From NCBI GenBank assembly GCA_937894065.1, contig CALCST010000039.1, positions 1 through 64,000 of the forward strand: a stretch of 64,000 bases of DNA, written 5' to 3'. Origin of the DNA: an uncultured Parabacteroides sp. Its GTDB lineage: Bacteria; Bacteroidota; Bacteroidia; Bacteroidales; Tannerellaceae. Shown here in pieces: positions 35,207-42,325 of this stretch. Below the pieces are notes generated by a model, which made no database searches, had not been told where the DNA came from, and saw only the letters and a list, made by a program, of their open reading frames with translations. The stretch's first letter is position 1, and each line of letters opens with the position of its first letter. The translations under genes were made by a program, and so were the position numbers.

Positions 35207-36238
35207 ATGCGTAATATTTTAGTTTTCTATCCGCTGCTTGCCATATCTCTTGTATTGCTGTTTTGTGTCAGTCTGGTATATGGTTCTGTCTCTATACCGT
35301 TTAATTCTGTTTTGGATATATTGTGTGGTAACACATCAAGCCATCCGGCATGGAGCCATATAGTTCTGGAATCACGCCTGCCACAGGCGGTGACTGCATT
35401 ATTGGCGGGAGCGTCATTGGCTGTAAGTGGATTGCTGTTGCAAACTCTGTTCCGTAATCCGCTTGCCGGTCCGTCAATCTTGGGAATAAGTGATGGAGCA
35501 AATCTTGGTGTTGCGGCGGTTCTTCTTTATTTTGGAGGAACAATGGGACAAATAGCCGAATATGCAATAAACGGATATCTGTTGGTTGTTGCTGCTGCAT
35601 TTGTTGGTGCCGGAGTTATCTTGGGGCTGATAATTTATTTCTCTACAAAAGTCAAGAGTAATGTGATGCTTTTGATTATTGGTATTATGATAGGTTATAT
35701 GACTTCGTCATTGATATCAGTGCTGAATTATTATTCATCGGCGGACCGTGTCCATTCATTCGTTATGTGGGGAATGGGTAATTTTTCCGGAGTTTCGTTG
35801 GAGCAGTTGCCTTTTTTCTCTATATCCATATTATTCTCATTGTTTCTTTCCGTATTGCTGATAAAGCCTTTGAATGCTTTATTGCTGGGAGAAATGTATG
35901 CAGTTAATTTGGGAGTGAAGGTACGCCAGGCTCGTATTCTGATATTGTTTTGTACGGGATTGCTGACTGCAACAACTACGGCATTTTGCGGTCCTATATC
36001 TTTCATCGGTCTGGCTGTTCCGCATATAGCACGTTTGCTGCTGGGTTCATCTAATCATAAACAATTGGTTCCGGTAACTATGTTGGCAGGTTCGTGTGTG
36101 GCATTGCTGTGCAATATACTTACTGTGATGCCGGGAACTAATTCCATATTACCGTTGAATGCGGTAACTCCTATGATTGGAGCTCCGGTGATAATTTATG
36201 TTATTGTAAACAGAAGAAATATTCAATATTTTAACTAG
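35207..36238 (+). CDS. FecCD/BtuC-family ABC permease
   Basis: A 343-residue inner-membrane permease for iron-siderophore, haem or cobalamin import. The start at ATG 35207 (MRNILVFYPLL) follows the fbp stop by 4 bases; the open frame reaches further upstream but inside fbp. Family signatures: GASLAVSGLLLQTLFRNPLAGP (about 68-89) and FCGPISFIGLAVPHIARLL (about 262-280). About nine or ten helices. The ATPase gene follows after 5 bases. No substrate-binding protein or TonB receptor is nearby, so the ligand cannot be assigned. Confidence 0.9.
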   Translation: MRNILVFYPLLAISLVLLFCVSLVYGSVSIPFNSVLDILCGNTSSHPAWSHIVLESRLPQAVTALLAGASLAVSGLLLQTLFRNPLAGPSILGISDGANLGVAAVLLYFGGTMGQIAEYAINGYLLVVAAAFVGAGVILGLIIYFSTKVKSNVMLLIIGIMIGYMTSSLISVLNYYSSADRVHSFVMWGMGNFSGVSLEQLPFFSISILFSLFLSVLLIKPLNALLLGEMYAVNLGVKVRQARILILFCTGLLTATTTAFCGPISFIGLAVPHIARLLLGSSNHKQLVPVTMLAGSCVALLCNILTVMPGTNSILPLNAVTPMIGAPVIIYVIVNRRNIQYFN

Positions 36239-36243
36239 TCTGT

Positions 36244-37263
36244 ATGATAGAAAAAGCAGCTGTTGAAACTCATGGTCTGGCAATAGGATATAGCCGTAAA
36301 GGACAGCCTCCTAAGATCGTAAATGAAGGTATGGATTTATATCTTAACAAAGGAGAGCTTACATGTCTTTTGGGTTTGAATGGAGCCGGAAAATCTACCT
36401 TGCTACGTACAATTTGTGGATTTCAGCCTTCTCTTGCCGGGAATGTTGAGATTATGGGGAGAGATTTGGCTTCCTATAAACCATTGGAGTTGGCTTTGAC
36501 TTTGGGTGTAGTTCTTACCGAGAAAACGAATGCCGGAGGAATAACTGTTTATGAGCTGGTATCACTGGGAAGACATCCACATACAGGCTTTTTTGCCAGA
36601 TTAAAGGCGGAGGACAAAAGAATAATTGAAGAATCAATGTCTGCTGTGGGGATATTGAATAAAGCCGGTAGTTATGTGTCGGAACTCAGTGACGGGGAAC
36701 GGCAAAAAGCAATGATAGCAAAAACTCTGGCACAGCAGTGTCCTGTAATTATACTGGATGAGCCTACCGCTTTTTTGGATATAACTAGCCGTATCGAAAT
36801 GATGATACTTTTGCGTCGTCTGGCTGTTGAGCAGGGAAAGGCTATATTACTTTCCACACATGATTTGGAGCAAGCCATACAGCTGGCAGATAAGTTGTGG
36901 CTAATGAGGAGTAAACCTCAGAATATATTGTGCGGTTGTCCGGAGGATTTAATATTGAACGGGGAATTTCAGGATTTCTTTGCCAGAGATAATATAGCTT
37001 TTGATATTTCTACAGGAAAAATGGATATAAACGTGAAGAGGAAACCTGTCTTTCTTCAGGGTGAATCCAATACTGTATTTTGGGTAAGAAATGCATTGGA
37101 AAGAAATGGATATTCTCCTGTTGAAGAGCAATCCGTTTCTCAGTTGTCTGTATATTGTTATTCTCCGAACAATATTGTTCTGAGAGACAAAGAAGGCAAG
37201 GAGAAAATTGCTGGTAGTGTCGGGGAATTGATTAGAAATTTGAATAAAAATCTAAACAGTTGA
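36244..37263 (+). CDS. FecE/BtuD-family ABC ATPase with C-terminal extension
   Basis: A 339-residue ATPase pairing with the upstream permease. Walker A GLNGAGKST (44-52), signature LSDGERQK (148-155; usual family form LSGGE), Walker B VIILDEP (168-174), H-loop STHDL near 205. Typical FecE/BtuD proteins end near 255; here about 85 more residues follow, ending FLQGESNTVFWVRNALERNGY onward with a small alpha/beta pattern. Such extensions occur in Bacteroidales members; their role is not known to me. Followed after 7 bases by the MATE gene. Confidence 0.9.
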   Translation: MIEKAAVETHGLAIGYSRKGQPPKIVNEGMDLYLNKGELTCLLGLNGAGKSTLLRTICGFQPSLAGNVEIMGRDLASYKPLELALTLGVVLTEKTNAGGITVYELVSLGRHPHTGFFARLKAEDKRIIEESMSAVGILNKAGSYVSELSDGERQKAMIAKTLAQQCPVIILDEPTAFLDITSRIEMMILLRRLAVEQGKAILLSTHDLEQAIQLADKLWLMRSKPQNILCGCPEDLILNGEFQDFFARDNIAFDISTGKMDINVKRKPVFLQGESNTVFWVRNALERNGYSPVEEQSVSQLSVYCYSPNNIVLRDKEGKEKIAGSVGELIRNLNKNLNS

Positions 37264-37270
37264 AATAGGT

Positions 37271-38632
37271 ATGTCTAATGAAATTACTTGGCGGTTGGAA
37301 AATGATAAAATCAGTCGTCTTTTGGTTTATTATGCAATCCCGGCTGTAATCGGGACAATGGTAAATGCTTTATACAACATTGTGGACCGTATTTTTATAG
37401 GGCAGGGTGTAGGTCCTCTGGCAATATCTGGTCTGACACTTACGTTCCCGATAATGCTGTTTCTGCAGGCATTCGGTATGTTGGTTGGAGCCGGTGCTGC
37501 AACAAGAGTATCTATATGTTTAGGAAGAAAAGATATTAATCAGGCAGAAAATGTATTAGGAAATTCATTGGTACTTACTTTTATATTGAGTGCAATAACG
37601 ATAATTCCAAGTATGTTGTTTCTGGAACCTTTGCTTATGGCTTTTGGAGGAAGTGAGCAGACAATACCTTATGCAGCAGATTATCTTTATATAGCGATAC
37701 CTGCGAATTTGTTTGCATCTTTGAGTTTCAGTTTCAATGCTGTGATGCGTGCTTCCGGTTATCCTAAAAAAGCAATGTACACTATGTTGCTTGGTGCGGC
37801 ATTGAATGTAATATTGGATCCGATATTTATTTTCGTGATGGATATGGGAATTAGAGGTGCAGCTATTGCAACACTACTTTCCATGATGGCATGTACAGTA
37901 TTTGTGATGAGCCATTTTATCAGTGAAAAAAGTCTGGTTCGTTTCAGAAAAGAACATTTCAGTCTGGATAAGAAAATTCTGCTTAGTATAATATCAATTG
38001 GAATATCTCCTTTCTCAATGCAACTTGCAGGAAGTTTTGTGAATGTAGTTATGAACCATGCGCTGAAAACTCATGGAGGAGATTTGGCGATAGGTGCAAG
38101 TGGAATTATAACAAGTTTCGCAATGCTATTGGTTATGCTTGTAATCGGTATTGCGCAAGGAATGCAGCCTATAGTTGGTTTTAATTATGGCGCAGAGCGT
38201 CACGACAGAGTTCAGGAAACTTTATATAAAGTTATTTTTGTGTCAACAATCATAACTGGAATAGGTTTCATAGCAAGTTACTTTTTCCCTGGAATCATTG
38301 TCAATGGATTTACTGCTGATGAAGAATTATCTGTTATTTCGGAAAATGGATTGCGTCTGAATCTTCTAGCATTTTTGGTTGTAGGCTCTCAGTTGGCAAT
38401 AAGCCAATTCTTCCAGAGTATCGGTATTGCATGGAAAGCAATGTTCCTGAGTCTTAGTCGTCAGTGTCTTTTCCTGATACCTGCTATTTGGGTTTTGCCA
38501 AACTTTTATGGACTTGACGGAGTTTGGCTGGCTGGTCCGTTTTCAGATGTTTTGGCTTCCCTGATGGCGTGGATTTTCCTTTGGTGGCATGTTAGAACAC
38601 TTAAAAAGAAAATGGCATTTGCAATAAAATGA
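37271..38632 (+). CDS. MATE-family efflux transporter
   Basis: A 453-residue multidrug/toxin antiporter with two six-helix halves. Typical features: N-terminal LLVYYAIPAVIGTMVNALYNIVDRIFIG (about 17-45), GAGAATRVSICLGR near 75-88, and the second-half GIAQGMQPIVGFNYGA (about 294-309). Uses Na+ or H+ gradient; substrate unknown. It is the fourth gene of the fbp operon. An inverted repeat (TTAAGTT / AACTTAA) right after the stop begins an octamer block. Confidence 0.9.
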   Translation: MSNEITWRLENDKISRLLVYYAIPAVIGTMVNALYNIVDRIFIGQGVGPLAISGLTLTFPIMLFLQAFGMLVGAGAATRVSICLGRKDINQAENVLGNSLVLTFILSAITIIPSMLFLEPLLMAFGGSEQTIPYAADYLYIAIPANLFASLSFSFNAVMRASGYPKKAMYTMLLGAALNVILDPIFIFVMDMGIRGAAIATLLSMMACTVFVMSHFISEKSLVRFRKEHFSLDKKILLSIISIGISPFSMQLAGSFVNVVMNHALKTHGGDLAIGASGIITSFAMLLVMLVIGIAQGMQPIVGFNYGAERHDRVQETLYKVIFVSTIITGIGFIASYFFPGIIVNGFTADEELSVISENGLRLNLLAFLVVGSQLAISQFFQSIGIAWKAMFLSLSRQCLFLIPAIWVLPNFYGLDGVWLAGPFSDVLASLMAWIFLWWHVRTLKKKMAFAIK

Positions 38633-38715
38633 TTTAAGTTTCGCAAGTAGCTCAACTTAAAAGTTAACAAGGCTTCAGATACAAGTTGACAAGGTCAGAA
38701 CACCTGTAATGTTGA
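38633..38715. repeat. Octamer block after the MATE gene
   Basis: AAGTTTCGCAAGTAGCT then CAACTTAA, AAGTTAAC, core AAGGCTTCAGATACAAG and AGTTGACAAGG. TTAAGTT (38635-38641) and AACTTAA (38653-38659) pair and may end MATE transcripts. Confidence 0.65.
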
Positions 38716-38729
38716 GTGGATAATCTCTT

Positions 38730-39032
38730 CTATACATCATTTCTTTGTAGGTTCTTTCCCATTTTTTTATCGTATGCTTGACCTCTTGGTATAAGATATA
38801 GGAATTTTACACAGTCATCCACAATCTGTACGTGGTAACTGAAAAATGCACGAAAATTCCCAATTCTTATACGATAGATAAATTCGTAGTCAACCAGCTT
38901 TTTGCAGTCAGTAAGTTCATCAATGCTTCCTGCATTGATAACTTCCTGCACTGTCTGGCGGACTGAATCAAGCATTTTGCCGGAAAGCTTTCGGACAGCC
39001 TTTTCGAATTCCTTTGAAAATTCAACTCTCAT
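38730..39032 (-). CDS. RelE/ParE-superfamily toxin
   Basis: A 100-residue protein of the type II toxin fold: N-terminal helical hairpin FSKEFEKAVRKL, then beta strands YEFIYRIRIGNFRAFFSY and VKFLYLIPRGQAYDKK. The conserved basic/aromatic C-terminal part (F-x-x-x-PRGQAY) resembles mRNA-cleaving RelE proteins, though the exact target is not certain. It overlaps the antitoxin stop by four bases (ATGA), giving translational coupling in the usual antitoxin-first order. Confidence 0.8.
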   Translation of the reverse strand: MRVEFSKEFEKAVRKLSGKMLDSVRQTVQEVINAGSIDELTDCKKLVDYEFIYRIRIGNFRAFFSYHVQIVDDCVKFLYLIPRGQAYDKKMGKNLQRNDV

Positions 39033-39286
39033 TTTTCAATAACTCCAAGCCAGTCCATAAAATCTTTACGTTCTTCTTTTGTAAGCATAACTTTTCCGTC
39101 TGGATATTTTTCTGACATGTAACGATATGCTTCACTTTCATCATATTCCTCCGCTGTTTTATCTAGCAGATTCTCTATTAGCTTTTTTAGATTTGTTCCT
39201 TGGCGCGCAGCCATAACAGAAAGAACCTTGAATGTGTTTTCTTTCAGATCAATAATTTTTTTCTTATGAGTTATAGTTGTTTCCAT
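39029..39286 (-). CDS. Antitoxin of the RelE-type pair
   Basis: An 85-residue protein, start at 39286 (METTITHKKKIID); the longer frame to 39334 runs upstream through the promoter. The N-terminus (KIIDLKENTFKVLSVMAARQGTNLKKLIENLL) looks like a ribbon-helix-helix DNA-binding domain; the acidic C-terminus would wrap the toxin. Upstream, a -7 box (39301-39308) and a perfect 19-bp AT palindrome (39312-39330) suggest classic autoregulation. Confidence 0.75.
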   Translation of the reverse strand: METTITHKKKIIDLKENTFKVLSVMAARQGTNLKKLIENLLDKTAEEYDESEAYRYMSEKYPDGKVMLTKEERKDFMDWLGVIEK

Positions 39287-39300
39287 AATTTCTTTTTTTG

Positions 39301-39330
39301 CAAATATATATAATATATATGATATATATT
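39301..39330 (-). promoter_or_regulatory. Toxin-antitoxin promoter and palindromic operator
   Basis: Minus-strand -7 box TATATTTG at 39301-39308, only 15 bases from the start, so a very short leader. Next to it AATATATAT-G-ATATATATT (39312-39330), a perfect palindrome covering the -33 region, as expected of an autorepressor site. Confidence 0.6.
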
Positions 39331-39415
39331 CCATGTTTGAAAAACTTAACTTGTCAGATTCTTAATTGATAAGAAAACGAGTTGATAAGTATTTTCAGCT
39401 TATCCTTTTTATTTG

Positions 39416-39423
39416 TACTTTTG
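39416..39423 (+). promoter_or_regulatory. -7 promoter box (TACTTTTG) of the GroES-like gene
   Basis: TAnnTTTG about 30 bases before ATG 39454. Confidence 0.6.
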
Positions 39424-39453
39424 TTGATAAACAACTAAAATCAGATAGCAATT

Positions 39454-39840
39454 ATGCAATTATCAATAGACCAGAAAGACATCAATAAATTCCTTATGAT
39501 AGGGGATAAGGTTTTGATAAAACCTAAGAACCCTCAGAGTCAGACGAAGACAGGATTATATTTGCCACCTTCTGTGCAAGAAAAAGAAAAAATACAATCC
39601 GGCTATGTAATAAAAACCGGTCCAGGTTACGCTCTTCCTGCACAAGAACAGGATTTGGAAGTCTGGGAGAAGAAAAATAAGGATGAGGTGCGTTACCTTC
39701 CTTTACAGGCAAAGGAAGGTGATTTGGCAATATATTTGCAAAGCGCATCGTATGAAATTACATTCAATGATGAGAAATATTTGATTGTGCCTCATTCCGC
39801 GATATTGATGTTGATTAGAGAAGATGATCTTTTTGAATAA
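39454..39840 (+). CDS. GroES-like (Cpn10-fold) protein
   Basis: A 128-residue protein. The pattern NKFLMIGDKVLIKPKNPQSQTKTGLYLPPSVQEKEKIQSGYVIKTGPG is that of a Cpn10 fold (beta-barrel with the mobile-loop region TKTGLYLPPS), and Y/LIVPHSAILMLIRED near the end fits the last strands. It is longer than canonical GroES (about 90-97) owing to an insertion near 70-95, and no groEL is adjacent, so it is probably a divergent paralogue rather than the main co-chaperonin. Monocistronic with its own promoter. Confidence 0.75.
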   Translation: MQLSIDQKDINKFLMIGDKVLIKPKNPQSQTKTGLYLPPSVQEKEKIQSGYVIKTGPGYALPAQEQDLEVWEKKNKDEVRYLPLQAKEGDLAIYLQSASYEITFNDEKYLIVPHSAILMLIREDDLFE

Positions 39841-39878
39841 TCTTGTTTCAACAATTTAGGGAAGTTAACTTTTTTCTG

Positions 39879-39886
39879 TACTTTTG
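39879..39886 (+). promoter_or_regulatory. -7 promoter box (TACTTTTG) of nfnAB
   Basis: TAnnTTTG 40 bases before ATG 39926. Confidence 0.6.
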
Positions 39887-39925
39887 TCGCATAAATTAGA
39901 AATATAATATCAATAGCGATTATAA

Positions 39926-40723
39926 ATGAATAAAATTGTAAGTAAAGAGCATTTTTCAGCCAATGTGGTGAAATTGGAGGTTGAGGCTCCTCTTATTGCC
40001 CGCTCCAGAAAGGCTGGACACTTCGTCATCGTGAAAGTTGGCGAAAAGGGAGAACGTATTCCATTGACTATTGCTGGTTCTGATACCAAGAAAGGCACAA
40101 TTACTTTGGTTATTCAGGCTGTCGGTGCTTCATCCCGTAAGATTTGTGAACTAAATGAAGGTGATTATATCACTGATTTGGTTGGACCACTTGGACAGGC
40201 AACTCATATTGAAAAGGTCGGTACTGTGGTTTGTGCCGGAGGTGGTGTTGGTGTTGCTCCTTTGTTGCCAATAGTTGAGGCCTTCCATAAAGCAGGAAAC
40301 AAAGTTATTGTAGTGCTTGCCGCAAGAACAAAGGACTTGATTATCCTTGAAGAGCAGATGCGTGCAAATTCTGACGAAGTGATAATAATGACAGACGATG
40401 GTTCGTATGGAAACAAGGGTTTGGTTACTAATGGTGTTGAATCAGTGATCAACCGTGAAAAGGTGGACCTGTGTGTCACTATCGGACCTGCAATAATGAT
40501 GAAGTTTGTCTCTGAACTTACAAGAAAATATAATATTCCGACTGTTGCTTCTTTGAATACAATCATGGTTGACGGAACAGGTATGTGCGGTGCTTGCCGT
40601 ATTACTGTTGATGGAAAGACTAAGTTCGTTTGTGTTGACGGACCGGAATTTGATGCGCATAAGGTCGATTTTGATGAAATGATTTTGCGCCTTGGTGCAT
40701 ATAAAGATGTTGAAAAGAAGTAA
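39926..40723 (+). CDS. nfnA: NfnA-type ferredoxin-NADP+ reductase subunit (FAD / 2Fe-2S)
   Basis: A 265-residue flavoprotein of the PyrK/NfnA/SudB family. The FAD-binding barrel (about 1-95) has RIPLTIAGS; the nucleotide domain begins VVCAGGGVGVAPLLPI (about 101-116). Near the C-terminus VDGTGMCGACR...FVCVDGPEFD holds Cys221, 224 and 236 for a [2Fe-2S] cluster; in the family the fourth ligand is an Asp. With the next gene it would form NfnAB, the electron-bifurcating NADH-dependent reduced ferredoxin:NADP+ oxidoreductase, or a close sulfide-dehydrogenase-like relative. pyrD is not adjacent, so PyrK is less likely. Confidence 0.85.
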   Translation: MNKIVSKEHFSANVVKLEVEAPLIARSRKAGHFVIVKVGEKGERIPLTIAGSDTKKGTITLVIQAVGASSRKICELNEGDYITDLVGPLGQATHIEKVGTVVCAGGGVGVAPLLPIVEAFHKAGNKVIVVLAARTKDLIILEEQMRANSDEVIIMTDDGSYGNKGLVTNGVESVINREKVDLCVTIGPAIMMKFVSELTRKYNIPTVASLNTIMVDGTGMCGACRITVDGKTKFVCVDGPEFDAHKVDFDEMILRLGAYKDVEKK

Positions 40724-40727
40724 GGAG
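40721..40727 (+). promoter_or_regulatory. Shine-Dalgarno AAGGAGG for nfnB
   Basis: Full consensus nine bases before ATG 40737, overlapping the nfnA stop. Unusual in this window and suggestive of coupled synthesis of the two subunits. Confidence 0.6.
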
Positions 40728-40736
40728 GAATAAACA

Positions 40737-42206
40737 ATGACACAGGAAGAATTAATTGCAGCTCGCCGTTCTGAACCTTGGAGAGAAGAACTGCGCAAGA
40801 GTAAAAAGAATAAAGAACGTGCCGATATTCCGCGTGTTCACATGAATGAACTTGATGCAGAATATCGCAGTCACACACGTTTGGAAGAAGTAAACCTTGG
40901 ATTGACTCCGGAACAGGCTTTACTAGAAGCTCAGCGTTGTCTGGACTGTCCGAAACCTACATGTATGCAGGGTTGTCCGGTTGGTATCAACATCCCTACA
41001 TTTATCAAGAATATCGAAAGAGGCGAATTCCTTGAAGCAGCCAAAACTTTGAAGGAAACAAGTGCTTTGCCTGCTGTTTGCGGTCGTGTATGTCCTCAGG
41101 AAAAACAATGCGAAAGCCAGTGTATCCATTTGAAGATGGGCAAGGAAGCTGTTGCTATCGGTTATCTTGAAAGATTTGCTGCCGATTATGAACGTGAAAG
41201 CGGACAAATTTCAATTCCTGAAATTTCTGATAAAAACGGTATCAAGGTTGCTGTTGTTGGTTCTGGCCCTGCCGGTTTGTCTTTTGCCGGTGATATGGCT
41301 AAGAAAGGTTATTCTGTAACTGTATTTGAGGCTTTGCACGAAATCGGTGGTGTGTTGAAATATGGTATTCCGGAATTCCGTTTGCCAAACAGAATAGTAG
41401 ATGTTGAAATTGAAGGTTTGCGTAAAATGGGAGTGGAGTTTGTTACAAACTGTATTGTCGGCAAAACTATCTCATATGACGATTTGCATGAGGATGGATA
41501 TAAAGGAATATTTGTTGCCAGCGGTGCCGGCCTTCCTAACTTTATGAATATTCCGGGTGAGAACTTGGTTGGTGTGATGTCATCAAATGAATATCTTACT
41601 CGAGTAAACCTTATGGATGCGGCAAATCCGGAAACAGATACTCCTGTTATGCAAGGAAAGAAGGTCGCCGTAATTGGTGGTGGAAACACTGCAATGGACT
41701 CAGTTCGTACGGCTCGCCGTTTGGGCGCTGAACGTGCTATGATTATTTATCGCCGAAGCGAGGAAGAAATGCCTGCACGTCTTGAAGAAGTTAAACACGC
41801 AAAAGAAGAAGGTGTTGAATTCCTTACACTTCATAATCCTATCGAATATATCGGAGATGAAAGAGGACGCGTAAAACAGATGCGCTTGCAGAAGATGGAG
41901 TTGGGTGAACCTGATGCTTCCGGCCGTCGCCGTCCTGTTCCAATTGAAGGTGCAGTTGAGTTGGTTGATGTGGATGAGGTAATCGTCAGCGTCGGTGTTT
42001 CTCCAAACCCACTTATTCCAAGAGCATTTACCGGTCTTGAAGTAAGCAAGAAAGGAACAATCGTTGTTAATGAGGCAACAAACCAGGCATCTTTGTCTGA
42101 TGTATTTGCCGGTGGTGATATTGTTCGCGGCGGTGCGACTGTTATCCTTGCTATGGGCGACGGACGTAAGGCGGCGGCTGCGATGGATGAGTATTTGAAG
42201 AAATAA
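40737..42206 (+). CDS. nfnB: NfnB / glutamate-synthase-small-subunit-like flavoprotein
   Basis: A 489-residue protein often annotated gltA. Eight Cys in two groups (68, 71, 76, 80 and 115, 119, 125, 129) bind two [4Fe-4S] clusters in the N-terminal domain. A FAD motif VAVVGSGPAG (171-180) and an NADPH motif VAVIGGGNTAMDS (about 310-322) follow. Its partner is the [2Fe-2S]/FAD subunit 13 bases upstream rather than a glutamate synthase large subunit, which favours the NfnAB role: balancing NADH, NADPH and reduced ferredoxin in an anaerobe. A terminator follows. Confidence 0.88.
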   Translation: MTQEELIAARRSEPWREELRKSKKNKERADIPRVHMNELDAEYRSHTRLEEVNLGLTPEQALLEAQRCLDCPKPTCMQGCPVGINIPTFIKNIERGEFLEAAKTLKETSALPAVCGRVCPQEKQCESQCIHLKMGKEAVAIGYLERFAADYERESGQISIPEISDKNGIKVAVVGSGPAGLSFAGDMAKKGYSVTVFEALHEIGGVLKYGIPEFRLPNRIVDVEIEGLRKMGVEFVTNCIVGKTISYDDLHEDGYKGIFVASGAGLPNFMNIPGENLVGVMSSNEYLTRVNLMDAANPETDTPVMQGKKVAVIGGGNTAMDSVRTARRLGAERAMIIYRRSEEEMPARLEEVKHAKEEGVEFLTLHNPIEYIGDERGRVKQMRLQKMELGEPDASGRRRPVPIEGAVELVDVDEVIVSVGVSPNPLIPRAFTGLEVSKKGTIVVNEATNQASLSDVFAGGDIVRGGATVILAMGDGRKAAAAMDEYLKK

Positions 42207-42236
42207 GACATCCAAGATATATAGTTTATAAAACTG

Positions 42237-42279
42237 AAAGAGTGAGCAACATTATATCATAAGTTGCCCACTCTTTTTT
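42237..42279 (+). terminator. Terminator of nfnAB
   Basis: 14-position stem (42237-42250 with 42263-42276, one mismatch), loop 12, then T6. Confidence 0.85.
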
Positions 42280-42325
42280 GTTTGCCTCTTGTTTGTTTTT
42301 ATATTAGTAATAAACCATATCGAAC

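Noticed and set aside
40204..40878. Minus-strand open frame of 224 codons across nfnA/nfnB
   Set aside because: Antisense to two clear redox genes; no promoter or recognised motif.
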